A stretch of 64,000 nt of DNA from JASGDC01 sp047608145 (GTDB lineage Bacteria; Actinomycetota; Actinomycetes; Actinomycetales; Micrococcaceae), in assembly GCA_047608145.1 (NCBI GenBank), contig JASGDC010000015.1, positions 65,258 to 129,257 on the forward strand, given 5' to 3'. Below are positions 36,158-44,369 of the stretch, piece after piece. The notes below the pieces were generated by a model. It did no database searches. It was given only the letters and a program-made list of their open reading frames with translations, and was not told the DNA's origin. A program made the position numbers and the translations under genes. The first letter of the stretch is position 1, and every line of letters begins with the position of its first letter.

Positions 36158-36779
36158 TTATTCTGTAGGTCTTGAATTAATAAATCGCGATAAATCTTTT
36201 GGGTCTCTGTGCACATCATATTGTCTTAGTAAGTCAATATAAGTTTTCTTGTCTACTTGCCAATCAAATAATTTTGGACTTTCATCTTCTTGCCCAGCTA
36301 AGAAAACTAAATCAGCATGTAATCGCGTTGTTCTTCCATTGCCATCAATAAAAGGACGAATCCTTACTCCTTCTGCATGTGTTACCAGACCTAGCTGGTG
36401 AGGCATTCCAATCTTCGGTATTTTCCCAACGGTAAAGAATATTGCCAAATGATGCCGCTAGCTCCATCGAAATAAGTTCAGGAGCTACCCCTATGTTAAG
36501 TTCACATGTTCTGTATTTCCCTGCCCATTGCCAAATATCTTCATAAATCAATCTATGCAAATGGCATAGAAAATTAGGCGAAAGTAATTCATCTAACGTC
36601 AACTTACCTTCAAGAATTTCTTTTACATACTTCTCAGCAACTACTATTTGAGATTCTTGTTCAAGGTCATAAATCTCAGCCTTTAAAGGCGGTCTACTTA
36701 AGATTTGTATTAGCTTAGGATTAAGGGCTACTAAATTTTCAGGAGAAACTGGTGTTTCACCATAGCTAGGTTGTATCAC
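36158..36779 (-). pseudogene. Fic/DOC family protein, frameshifted and catalytically dead
   Basis: The first frame (GTG at 36779) runs through the Fic fold up to FGNILYRWENTEDWN. It then shifts, and the second frame resumes HQLGLVTHAEGVRIRPFIDGNGR-type sequence to 36158 (two pieces around 36405). The active-site motif reads RPFIDGNGRTTR where the family has HPF: the catalytic His codon CAT is CGT (Arg). Fic proteins transfer AMP or other groups to target proteins, and the His is essential. A frameshift together with loss of the His means genuine inactivation. A small gene lies 2 nt upstream, as in Fic toxin-antitoxin pairs. Confidence 0.88.
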
Positions 36780-36781
36780 GA

Positions 36782-36937
36782 CTAAACAATTTTACGTTTA
36801 TTAGCTAGATAGCGTTCAAGCTGTGGACTACGCACATAGTTATCTGGAACTACACGACGCTCTAATTGAGCAGAATCTTTTGCGGAACGAGTAACAGCAC
36901 GTTTAATTGCTTGCTTATCAATTCTTTTTCGTACCAT
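36782..36937 (-). CDS. 51-residue basic protein upstream of fic (antitoxin-like position)
   Basis: The ATG at 36937 follows GGGGGTG and the frame ends 2 nt before the fic start. The protein MVRKRIDKQAIKRAVTRS... is basic and helical, with a C-terminal ERYLANKRK. Its position matches small partners of class I Fic proteins, but I do not see the S/T-x-x-x-E-G/N inhibitory motif, so an antitoxin role is only positional. The frame is intact although its partner is broken. Confidence 0.55.
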   Translation of the reverse strand: MVRKRIDKQAIKRAVTRSAKDSAQLERRVVPDNYVRSPQLERYLANKRKIV

Positions 36938-37022
36938 TAGAAACACCCCCACCCCATAAATAATCTAATATTAGTTTACCAGCTAATTAGCAATGAAGTG
37001 GCTCATGACTGCTCTTAATGCA

Positions 37023-37943
37023 CTACCACCATAATTTAGCAAAATTATCTTTCAACCAAACCTGACTAGCCTTAGAATACTCTTCACTCATTCCCATACG
37101 AATAAGAGTAGCTTCATTTTCTAAAACAATGAGACCCTTAAAGAAATCATCGTCATCACGTATATCATCAAGTCTGAACCGACTTAAACCGTACTCCAAT
37201 ACACCAGCGAACCACTTATTAAGGTTCTCAGTATCATACTCACTAATACCATAACGATAACGACTATCATCAAAATCACGCTTAAGGCTTCTAACCACAT
37301 AACGAGGACTTACTTCAAGCATAAAATAGTGAAGCGTTTTATCTTTACTGAATTCTTTTGGACTAACGAATCTTAATTCATCAACAGCAACGACCCTCTT
37401 ATTAGAGAGATCCCTAAGATGTTCAATAATATCGAGTACTACATCACCTATCGGCGGCAATTTACCTAATTCCTGAAATTTCAAATAACTCATAGAGTTG
37501 TCAATAAACATTCTAAGGTATTTCAACCAGAACAAAGCTTTGGCTTCAAATTGTTCAACTACATTATCAACATAGAACTGATAACGGTAAATGTTGCTCT
37601 TAATAATAGCGTTATAAAGAACACATGCGATATAGTCATCAAAACTCCAGGTGTCCATTTCACAAACTGAATATTGTAACCGCTCACGCTTAAACTCTTT
37701 AATATCATGCTTACTATGGTTGGTTGGATAATTCTTATCAACCACTAACACTTCCTGTAATGGAAAGAAACCAAGCTTATTAGGATATAACCCATTTAAT
37801 ATACGGTCCTTATCGTACTTTTCTTCAGCAGAAAGTTCATAATTAGGATTAGGCGTGTGAGTGCTACTACCGTCCTTATTATGAGTAATAATTTCTTTGT
37901 TAGACTGGTGTTTTAATTCTTCTAGATACTCTTCAAGTTTCAT
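37023..37943 (-). CDS. Unrecognised protein of about 306 residues
   Basis: I do not recognise a family. I chose the ATG at 37943 (MKLEEYLEEL) because AGGGGAG stands before it; a start 33 nt upstream has no such site. The protein is soluble, charged and helical, rich in aromatic residues (TWSFDDYIACVLYNAII, FWLKYLRMFIDN). It ends FAKLWW. It belongs to a run of orphan genes on one strand (37.0-39.5 kb) that lacks any housekeeping neighbour, suggesting an old plasmid or phage insertion. Confidence 0.6.
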   Translation of the reverse strand: MKLEEYLEELKHQSNKEIITHNKDGSSTHTPNPNYELSAEEKYDKDRILNGLYPNKLGFFPLQEVLVVDKNYPTNHSKHDIKEFKRERLQYSVCEMDTWSFDDYIACVLYNAIIKSNIYRYQFYVDNVVEQFEAKALFWLKYLRMFIDNSMSYLKFQELGKLPPIGDVVLDIIEHLRDLSNKRVVAVDELRFVSPKEFSKDKTLHYFMLEVSPRYVVRSLKRDFDDSRYRYGISEYDTENLNKWFAGVLEYGLSRFRLDDIRDDDDFFKGLIVLENEATLIRMGMSEEYSKASQVWLKDNFAKLWW

Positions 37944-37986
37944 TATTCTCCCCTTTTCCCAAAAATAAAAACGCAAAAACTAAGCT

Positions 37987-38232
37987 TTAACTTGGCTTAA
38001 AAGCATTGTATATAATTCTGTAACTTGCACTATCATCAATCGCATGAACCAGCTTCACGCCCAATAATAGCCCTGCAAATTCAGCAATTTCACTGTTACT
38101 ATGATCCTAGTATTTCGCTGCTCCGCCAAGAATATCGTGAGTCTGTCCATCAAAAACTACGGCACCGCAAGCAGAGGGACCAGGATTACCTTTGCTAGCT
38201 CCATCGGTCTTGATAAATAATGAACCAGTCAT
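37987..38232 (-). pseudogene. RNase H-like fragment with internal stop
   Basis: From the ATG at 38232 the frame reads MTGSLFIKTDGASKGNPGPS, the classic RNase HI first strand with catalytic Asp, then AVVFDGQTHDILGGAAKY. A TAG stands at codon 42 (38107-38109). It continues NSEIAEFAGLLLGVKLVHA, which includes the second catalytic Glu, and ends at a TAA at 37987 after 81 residues instead of about 140. It is both interrupted and truncated. Intact relatives remove RNA from RNA-DNA hybrids. Confidence 0.8.
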
Positions 38233-38312
38233 GGTATTGCAAACCTCTCAACTATTATCTAGTTCTGAGTACTTTTCTTAAAAACTTATTTTTAGTCGAT
38301 TTGGCGTGGTGT

Positions 38313-38918
38313 TCATTTTGTGTTTCCTTTAGGTGTTTTCTTTGCGTATTTTCTTTCTTCCTCTAGGTAGAGTTTGTCTTTCTTCCTCATTATGGCTAAA
38401 CCAAAAATTCTTAACGCTTGATAGCGAGTGTGGTATAGGTCGTCTTGCCATTGGTGGTGTTTTCTTGTAAGGGATATGTACACGCCCATCGGATCGTTTT
38501 CTTGTGTATTGTATTCCATACCGTCTGCCCTGTTTATCTCTAATGCACTGGTAATATCAATGATGAAGCGTGTGAGTAGGACATCGTGTGCCTTTGTAAC
38601 AGTTTCGCTTGCCAAGTTTATGTTTTCTAGTAGGTTACTTTTACGGTTTTCGCCTTTAGATAGCGTTGGTACAAGTTTTAACGCTTGTGCCTTACGTTCG
38701 TTCCATTCTTTTAAGAACTTTGACACCATAGTATCCACACGGTAGGGGTTATCCTCTGGGAGGAGTTTATCGTGTTCACGCCCTGCCTCGTATAACCATA
38801 GTTCTTGTTCCTCACTTAATACTGGATCACTGTACCAGTCATCAATTGACTCAGCGAATATCCTAGCGTAGGTTTTACGCTTAGACGTTGTCTTTATCCT
38901 TGATGTTTTATTTGACAT
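38313..38918 (-). CDS. Unrecognised basic protein of about 201 residues
   Basis: No family recognised. It begins MSNKTSRIKTTSKRKTYARI (ATG at 38918, GAGG 8 nt upstream; an alternative ATG at 38933 is less supported). It is rich in Lys, Arg and Glu, helical, with a central segment SNLLENINLASETVTKAHDVLLTRF in two helices, and a basic C-terminus. The start overlaps the end of the upstream 48-residue gene, so they are coupled. This looks like an accessory-element gene. Confidence 0.55.
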   Translation of the reverse strand: MSNKTSRIKTTSKRKTYARIFAESIDDWYSDPVLSEEQELWLYEAGREHDKLLPEDNPYRVDTMVSKFLKEWNERKAQALKLVPTLSKGENRKSNLLENINLASETVTKAHDVLLTRFIIDITSALEINRADGMEYNTQENDPMGVYISLTRKHHQWQDDLYHTRYQALRIFGLAIMRKKDKLYLEEERKYAKKTPKGNTK

Positions 38919-39054
38919 TACTTTTAACCTCATCTATCTCTTTTTCTACATCTCTAATCGCTTTGTTTAAGGAGTCAGTGATCCATTTAATGTCTTCACT
39001 GGTTAGTTTCTGTTCAGCGTCCTCACGCTTACGCTCTAACGCCCCCAATTCCAT
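38908..39054 (-). CDS. Small acidic coiled-coil protein, 48 residues
   Basis: From an ATG at 39054 the frame reads MELGALERKREDAEQKL and DVEKEIDEVKSNVK, a continuous amphipathic helix. The frame is open further upstream to about 39115 (KISVDIIAIPKPLS...), so the true start may be a rare codon further 5'. It overlaps the downstream gene by 11 nt. Function unknown. Confidence 0.45.
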   Translation of the reverse strand: MELGALERKREDAEQKLTSEDIKWITDSLNKAIRDVEKEIDEVKSNVK

Positions 39055-39110
39055 AGTGAAGCCTACAAAGCGTTCTACAACGCTTAACGGTTTTGGAATG
39101 GCAATAATAT

Positions 39111-39473
39111 CTACACTAATCTTAATAGTCGTCTTTTAAGAGCGGTAAGATAGTCCACGATACCTTTGATACGGCGGTTAAAGTTTTCCATGTATTCCAC
39201 GTATTCAGGGGTGTACTTGTAATGTTCAATACCCTCTTGGACGTACTTGTCAAAGCGATTTATAATTCTTAACGCTTTAACACACTTTTCTTTGCCGACA
39301 CCTAGACGATCGTTTCTATACATATCCCTTGTCATGTGATTTACACCATTAAAGTCTAGGTAAAGCGATAGTAGGTCGCCATCAGGTTCAAACGGGTGGT
39401 AACCAGTCATGATAGTCCACATTTTACGGTTTACTTCCTCAGACTTCGCCCACAATTCCTCACGATTTAACAT
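39111..39473 (-). CDS. Unrecognised 120-residue protein
   Basis: No family recognised. The ATG at 39473 follows a strong AAGGAGA site. The sequence MLNREELWAKSEEVNRKMWTI... is charged and helical with several Tyr and Met (HYKYTPEYVEYMENFNRR). It is first in the run of three overlapping or adjacent genes to 38313. The 3' end may be altered by one base: one fewer A near 39125 would end it as ALKDDY and keep the downstream frame clear. Confidence 0.55.
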   Translation of the reverse strand: MLNREELWAKSEEVNRKMWTIMTGYHPFEPDGDLLSLYLDFNGVNHMTRDMYRNDRLGVGKEKCVKALRIINRFDKYVQEGIEHYKYTPEYVEYMENFNRRIKGIVDYLTALKRRLLRLV

Positions 39474-39603
39474 AATACAATCTCCTTAGTTTCCTTCGTC
39501 ATTTTGCTTATAAGTTCTATTACTGCAAATGACATCTGCTAACTTACTTCTAATGTATTACCTACCTACGACAAAAATACTTAAACAATACAATCACAAA
39601 TAA

Positions 39604-39634
39604 AATAGCCAGGAATATTTAATTCCTGGCTATT
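39604..39634. terminator. Perfect hairpin, probable bidirectional terminator
   Basis: The 13-bp arms AATAGCCAGGAAT (39604-39616) and its exact complement (39622-39634) surround a 5-nt loop. No long T-run follows on either strand, so efficiency is uncertain. It lies downstream of the MFS exporter and upstream of the 120-residue gene. Confidence 0.6.
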
Positions 39635-39654
39635 GATTTAATAAAATCCTTTAA

Positions 39655-39807
39655 TTATTTAGGCAAAATTATATTATTAGTAACTAACAAATTATCTAAA
39701 ATAATTTGTTTTACCTCATCTTGTTCGAGCATAGCTAAGATACGTACTCCACCGACAAGCATATTTAGGATTTTATTTGAGATAAAATTACTCAATGTTA
39801 ATGACAC
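39655..39807 (-). CDS. Possible small ORF or C-terminal gene relic (50 residues)
   Basis: A GTG at 39807 opens MSLTLSNFISNKILNMLVGG... ending NNIILPK at 39655. The frame is open back to 39846 without a better start and no ribosome binding site is visible. The composition resembles coding sequence, so it may be the tail of a deleted gene. It occupies most of the 389-bp gap 39474-39862. Confidence 0.25.
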   Translation of the reverse strand: MSLTLSNFISNKILNMLVGGVRILAMLEQDEVKQIILDNLLVTNNIILPK

Positions 39808-39862
39808 GGTTATTAATATAAAGGGGACACAATGTCCTGAATTACTTAGGAAGGACTATATT

Positions 39863-41239
39863 TTACTTTGGTAATTTAAAAGCCAAAATAAAAGCCGCTG
39901 TTAATGGAATTAAACAAACCCATAAAGTAATACTAAGAGCATATGTTGCTGGTTGACCGCTCAATAGCCAAGCAAAGAATATTGTCCCTAAAATTGCCGT
40001 ACCAAAAGCCGCTGCAATCTGCTGGATCGCATTAATCACGCCTGAAGCTGAGCCAATCTCAGACTTTGAAACTTCAGTAAGCACCGTAGGCACAATCAAG
40101 CTCAGACAGTAATTTGCCCCAAAACCAAAAATTATCATTGCTGGAGCCATTGCCAATACACTAATTTCACGCGCTCCAGTAGCAGTAAGCGTAAGCACTG
40201 CAACTCCCAATGCCACTAGCCCAATACCGATATGGATAAGTTTACGTCCAAGTAATTTTGCTAACTTATCAGTAGTAAACCTGGCAATTACCATTGCTGT
40301 CACCATCGGCAATAACGTTAATGCAGTTTTAATTGGGCTAAAGTGCTGCCCAATCTGACAGAATATTGAAATGATAAAACTAATACCACCATAAGTTGCA
40401 GAGAACGCAAATACTGTTGCCATGCCAACCCAGAAAGCCTGGTTTTGCATTAAACTGTGTTCAATAAGTGGAGATTCCTTGCGCTGCTTTTCATAAAGCA
40501 CAAAAGATACGGTTAGCAATATCCCAAAAGTCAGCATCAAGAAAGTCCAAACTAGCCAGCCGGCTTCTCTACCTTCAATAAGTGGGAAAACAATGCTAAT
40601 GATACCCACACCGATAAGAGCTGTGCCAAGTAAATCTAGTTTAGCTTCTGGATGGCTAGCGCCTCTAGGTAAGGTATAAATTGCACCAATTAAAGCTAAA
40701 ATACCAACCGGAACATTAACCAGAAATATCGAACGCCAACCTAAACCAAATAAATTAGCTTCAAGCAATAACCCACCAATTACCGGGCCCGCTACCGTAC
40801 CAATTGTCATAATCATTCCAAAAGTGGCAAAAACTTTTGGCATCTCGGATTCTTCGAAAACTTCAGCCAACATTGCCACGCCTTGTGGAATTAGCACTGC
40901 CCCGAAAGCGCCTTGTAACACTCGTAAGGCAATTAACAATTCTGGAGTATTAGCCACTGCACACAAAGCAGATGTCAAAGTAAACCCAGAAATCCCAATG
41001 ATGAATAGTCTCCTACGTCCATAGATATCGCCTAATCTGGCGCCAGTAATCAAAAACATGGCAAATGCTAAAGTGTAACCAGCGGTTAACCATTGCAAAA
41101 CTTCAGGGCTACCGCCAATATCATCACGAATTGCTGGTCCAGCAATATTTAGCATCGTCACATCCAGCAAATCCATAATATCTGCTGCAATAACGGCGAA
41201 CATTACGACCCAACGCCAACGCATAATTGAAGTATTCAA
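39863..41239 (-). CDS. MFS drug exporter, DHA2 (EmrB/QacA) family
   Basis: This 458-residue transporter has about 14 helices. It carries the motif ADIMDLLDVTMLNIAGPAI in helix 1, motif A GARLGDIYGRRRLF between helices 2 and 3, RVLQGAFGAVLIPQG (motif B), and motif C GPVIGGLLLE in helix 5. The start is a TTG at 41239 after AAAGGATG. Such proton antiporters export drugs or dyes. It is divergent from a TetR regulator gene and its promoter is overlapped by a palindromic operator, so repression by that TetR protein is very likely. Confidence 0.92.
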   Translation of the reverse strand: MNTSIMRWRWVVMFAVIAADIMDLLDVTMLNIAGPAIRDDIGGSPEVLQWLTAGYTLAFAMFLITGARLGDIYGRRRLFIIGISGFTLTSALCAVANTPELLIALRVLQGAFGAVLIPQGVAMLAEVFEESEMPKVFATFGMIMTIGTVAGPVIGGLLLEANLFGLGWRSIFLVNVPVGILALIGAIYTLPRGASHPEAKLDLLGTALIGVGIISIVFPLIEGREAGWLVWTFLMLTFGILLTVSFVLYEKQRKESPLIEHSLMQNQAFWVGMATVFAFSATYGGISFIISIFCQIGQHFSPIKTALTLLPMVTAMVIARFTTDKLAKLLGRKLIHIGIGLVALGVAVLTLTATGAREISVLAMAPAMIIFGFGANYCLSLIVPTVLTEVSKSEIGSASGVINAIQQIAAAFGTAILGTIFFAWLLSGQPATYALSITLWVCLIPLTAAFILAFKLPK

Positions 41240-41252
41240 ATTTCATCCTTTC

Positions 41253-41295
41253 GTACACTGCACACAAGATTAGTACACTGTACTATTTATGTCAA
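41253..41295 (-). promoter_or_regulatory. MFS promoter with embedded TetR operator
   Basis: On the reverse strand TTGACA (41290-41295), a 17-nt spacer and TAATCT (41267-41272) form a near-ideal promoter. The perfect palindrome TAGTACACTGTACTA (41271-41285) fills the spacer, and a degenerate copy GTACACTGCAC lies at 41253-41263, centred 20 bp away. Confidence 0.75.
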
Positions 41296-41315
41296 AACTA
41301 AGTTATACTTTAGTT

Positions 41316-42020
41316 ATGCCTAAAGTAGAACCTAAGCAAGCTAACGAAGAATTAATTTGGCTCAGACCAGAGCCAAATTCAAGAAACTCCAGCCTTAACA
41401 GAGAACAAATTGCTAAAACTTCACTTGCCATTGCAGACAAAAAGGGGCTCACAGCTTTATCCATGCGCAATGTCGCTGCTGAACTAGGAGTCGGCACCAT
41501 GACCCTTTATCATTATGTGCGCAATAAAGATGAGTTAATAACTTTGATGATTAACGAAATCTCTGCAGAACTACTGATTCCTAGTAGTCAATTAACAAAA
41601 GATTGGCGCAATAACTTAACTAAGATTGCTAACCAGGCGCGTAAAACTTTCTTTAAACATCCTTGGGTTTTAGAAATTCTTGGGCCAAGTCTGCCCGGAC
41701 CGAATTCACTGAAACATATTGAGCAGTCTTTGCAAGCTATCGCACCGTTAGAATTAACACCTACCAAAACTATGGAGTTTATCAATCAAGTTGATAACTA
41801 TGTTACTGGCTTTGCATTGCGCGAAGCCCATAATCTCCAGCAACAAACCACCAGCACACCCCCTAATGTTATGCAATTCTTTGAACGACAATTTGAAGCT
41901 GGAAACTATCCGCTGATGAAAAAAGTCTTTAAAGATAAACAAAGCTCTGATATCGAGACTCGTTTTAATTTAGGGTTAAATAGTTTAATCAATGGCTTAG
42001 AAACTACTTATACTAACTAA
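41316..42020 (+). CDS. TetR/AcrR family transcriptional repressor
   Basis: This protein of about 234 residues has a TetR helix-turn-helix at about 35-80 (IAKTSLAIADKKGLTALSMRNVAAELGVGTMTLYHYVRNKDELI) written here in pieces: the recognition helix is VGTMTLYHYVRNK. The C-terminal half matches TetR_C regulators (LTKIANQARKTFFKHPWVLEIL). I chose the ATG at 41316, since TATACT at 41304-41309 lies 6 nt upstream, indicating a leaderless transcript; an ATG at 41289 is inside the promoter. It is divergent from the DHA2 exporter and likely represses it and itself. Confidence 0.88.
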   Translation: MPKVEPKQANEELIWLRPEPNSRNSSLNREQIAKTSLAIADKKGLTALSMRNVAAELGVGTMTLYHYVRNKDELITLMINEISAELLIPSSQLTKDWRNNLTKIANQARKTFFKHPWVLEILGPSLPGPNSLKHIEQSLQAIAPLELTPTKTMEFINQVDNYVTGFALREAHNLQQQTTSTPPNVMQFFERQFEAGNYPLMKKVFKDKQSSDIETRFNLGLNSLINGLETTYTN

Positions 42021-42078
42021 ATGAGGTTTTAACTAGCTACAATAGTAGTTAAAGAAATATTACAAAGGACACTAACAA

Positions 42079-42876
42079 ATGATTAAAGCTATTGCAGTAG
42101 ATATGGATGGTACTTTCCTACGTTCTGACCATAGTTATGATGAGGAACGTTTCGATAAAATCTATAAGGAACTTGTTGCTCGTGACATCAAGTTTATTGT
42201 GGCAAGTGGTAGCCAATACTATCGTCTTAAAGAACTATTCCCTAGTAAAGATGACGAAATTACTTACGCTTCCGAAAATGGTGCAGTTGTAACTCATAAC
42301 GATGAAGTCCTTGATGTAACTAGCTTTGATAAAGATTTCTTTAGGGAGCTCATTGATTACCTGACTGAGTATGGCGATGAAATGGTACTTTGTGGCGTGA
42401 AAAATGCTTACACACTCGACTCTGTATCTGAAGAATATAAAGAGGTCGTGAAACAGTATTACTTCAAATATGATGTAATTGATAGCTTTGATGATTTACC
42501 AGATGATGACTTTGTAAAAATTGCGTTTAACGCTGGTGTGGAGGCAGCACCACGAGTGGTTAAAGAACTACTGGAGAAATTCCCAAATAAACTTTACGCA
42601 GCTTCAAGCGGCTTCAAAGCTGTAGATATTTTAAATCCTAAAGCTGGTAAAGGTATTGCAGTTAAAAACCTGCTTAAAAAATGGGATATTAAGCCAAACG
42701 AACTTCTTACTTTTGGTGATGCTGATAATGATGTCGAGATGCTATCGCTTACAGATCACAGCTATGCTATGGCAAAGAGTAGTAAAAAGGTGCAAGAAAC
42801 AGCAAAACACATGGCACCGTCAAATGAAGATTCTGGAGTACTAACTATCATTGAGCAGTATCTAGACTCATTGTGA
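42079..42876 (+). CDS. Cof-type HAD-IIB family phosphatase
   Basis: This 265-residue protein has motif I AVDMDGTFLRSD (Asp8, Asp10), motif II IVASGSQYY, and motif IV TFGDADNDVEMLSL near the C-terminus, in the Cof/YidA order with a C2B cap between. AAAGGA precedes the ATG. Family members dephosphorylate sugar phosphates, PLP or FMN; the substrate is not readable. Its stop overlaps the start of the next MFS gene by four bases (GTGA). Confidence 0.9.
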   Translation: MIKAIAVDMDGTFLRSDHSYDEERFDKIYKELVARDIKFIVASGSQYYRLKELFPSKDDEITYASENGAVVTHNDEVLDVTSFDKDFFRELIDYLTEYGDEMVLCGVKNAYTLDSVSEEYKEVVKQYYFKYDVIDSFDDLPDDDFVKIAFNAGVEAAPRVVKELLEKFPNKLYAASSGFKAVDILNPKAGKGIAVKNLLKKWDIKPNELLTFGDADNDVEMLSLTDHSYAMAKSSKKVQETAKHMAPSNEDSGVLTIIEQYLDSL

Positions 42877-44045
42877 AACAATACAATTCAAATCTAGCTT
42901 TACTTGCGTTATCATTAGGTGGACTTGGTATTGGTACCAGCGAATTTGCAGTTATGGGGTTACTGCCACAAATTGCTGATGGCTTAAATATTACTATTCC
43001 ACAAGCTGGTCATATCATTTCTGCCTATGCTCTTGGTGTAGTAGCTGGCGCACCATTATTTGCCATTTGGACCGTGAAATGGGACCGTACAACTACGTTA
43101 CTGATACTAATGGTCGTATTTACAGTTGGCAATATGCTTTCTGCATTATCTGCTAATAATTACATGATGTTGCTATTTCGTTTTATTTCTGGGCTTCCTC
43201 ATGGCGCCTATTTCGGTATCGCTGCAGTAACTGCTACCAGATTAGTTGATAAATCTAAGCGCGGTCATGCCGTATCCATGGTGATGATTGGTCTTAGTGT
43301 TGCGAATGTAATAAGTGTGCCGTTAATTACGCTATTAGGACAAGCAGTCGGCTGGCGTTGGCCATTCTTAATCATTGGGTTACTTGGTTTAATTACTATG
43401 GATGCAATTACTTTTTCCGTGCCAAGAGTGGCTGCCCATAACGCTGCATCCATCGCCAAAGAGTTAAGCACTAAAGAATCCCAAAGTACTCATGACGTTG
43501 CTAACTGGCATCATTGCCTTTGGCGGATCTTTTGCCGTCTATAGTTACATAGCACCAACAATGACTGATGTGACTGGATTTAAGCCAGCTACGATAACCA
43601 TAATTCTCAGTATTACGGTATGGGCATGGTTGCCGGCACTTATCTTGCAGGGAAACTAACGGACTGGAGTGTCAAAAATAGCATCTATATTTCTGGAGTT
43701 AGCACACTGGCAGCTTTCTTAATTTTCACAGTTGCTGTTCACAATAAAATCGCAACTATAGTAACGGTATTCATAATTGCAGCAGCCATTTCAGTCTACG
43801 TAACACCATTTCAGACAAGACTAATGGATGTCGCGAACGAAGCTCAAAACCTAGCAACTAGCCTAAGTCATTCTGCACTAAACATCGCAAATGCTCTCGG
43901 CGCCTGGCTTGGTGGGCTAGTAATTGCAGCTGGTTATGGTTATGTAGCACCGACTTGGGTCGGTGTAGCACTTGCCCTTGCTGGAATCATCTGTGCCTAC
44001 CTTATGTTTAGGATGGATCAGAACCCTAAGACAAAATCAGCTTAA
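42873..44045 (+). pseudogene. MFS transporter (DHA1, AraJ-like) with two compensating frameshifts
   Basis: The GTG at 42873 opens an MFS protein with GIGTSEFAVMGLLPQIA in helix 1 and FISGLPHGAYFGIAAVTA. Near 43475 the frame is lost. The middle reads KVLMTLLTGIIAFGGSFAVY in another frame to about 43612, where one missing T restores the first frame as YGMGMVAGTYLAGKLTD to 44045. The complete product would be about 390 residues, the usual family length. Members export purines, sugars or drugs. Two separated indels suggest decay, but their compensating net frame also fits local sequence errors. Confidence 0.8.
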
Positions 44046-44062
44046 AAACTTTTAGATAAAAA

Positions 44063-44130
44063 GTAGGGTATACATTTTTTTAGTTTATTTACGAAATTTC
44101 GTAAAGATTTAAGAAAAATGTATACCCTAC
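44063..44130. repeat. Palindromic intergenic repeat, family 1, copy B
   Basis: The core 44068-44125 matches copy A in length and layout. Here the arms extend to 17 exact base pairs (GTAGGGTATACATTTTT and its complement) and the centre TTTACGAAATTTCGTAAA (44088-44105) is itself palindromic. It lies between two converging genes, where a terminator would be expected. Confidence 0.85.
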
Positions 44131-44142
44131 GGTTACTAAATC

Positions 44143-44301
44143 TTAGTTTTCTACGATACGGTAGTTAGACTCACCGCCACCCATGAAAGGTGCGTGTTCT
44201 CTGATGTATTCTTCTGCTTCTTCTCTAGTATCGCAAGAGTAAATCTCTTTCCACTTAACACCAATGAACTGTGCATACTTCTTTTCTACGATTACTGCCA
44301 T
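44143..44301 (-). CDS. Small conserved-looking protein, 52 residues
   Basis: The ATG at 44301 follows GAGGAACC. The protein MAVIVEKKYAQFIGVKWKEI... has an alternating strand-helix-strand pattern with an acidic helix TREEAEEYIREHAP and a Gly-rich turn MGGGESNY. Codon use and the ribosome binding site support a real gene. It follows leuS on the same strand at 68 nt and may be cotranscribed. I recognise no family. Confidence 0.6.
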   Translation of the reverse strand: MAVIVEKKYAQFIGVKWKEIYSCDTREEAEEYIREHAPFMGGGESNYRIVEN

Positions 44302-44369
44302 TTTAGGTTCCTCACTCTCGAGAATTTTTATCTTACTTCTAGAGTAACAGTTAGAAGCGGCAAACCTAG

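Noticed and set aside
39604..39634. 13-bp-arm hairpin considered as a third palindromic repeat family
   Set aside because: I found no second copy in the window; a terminator is the simpler reading.
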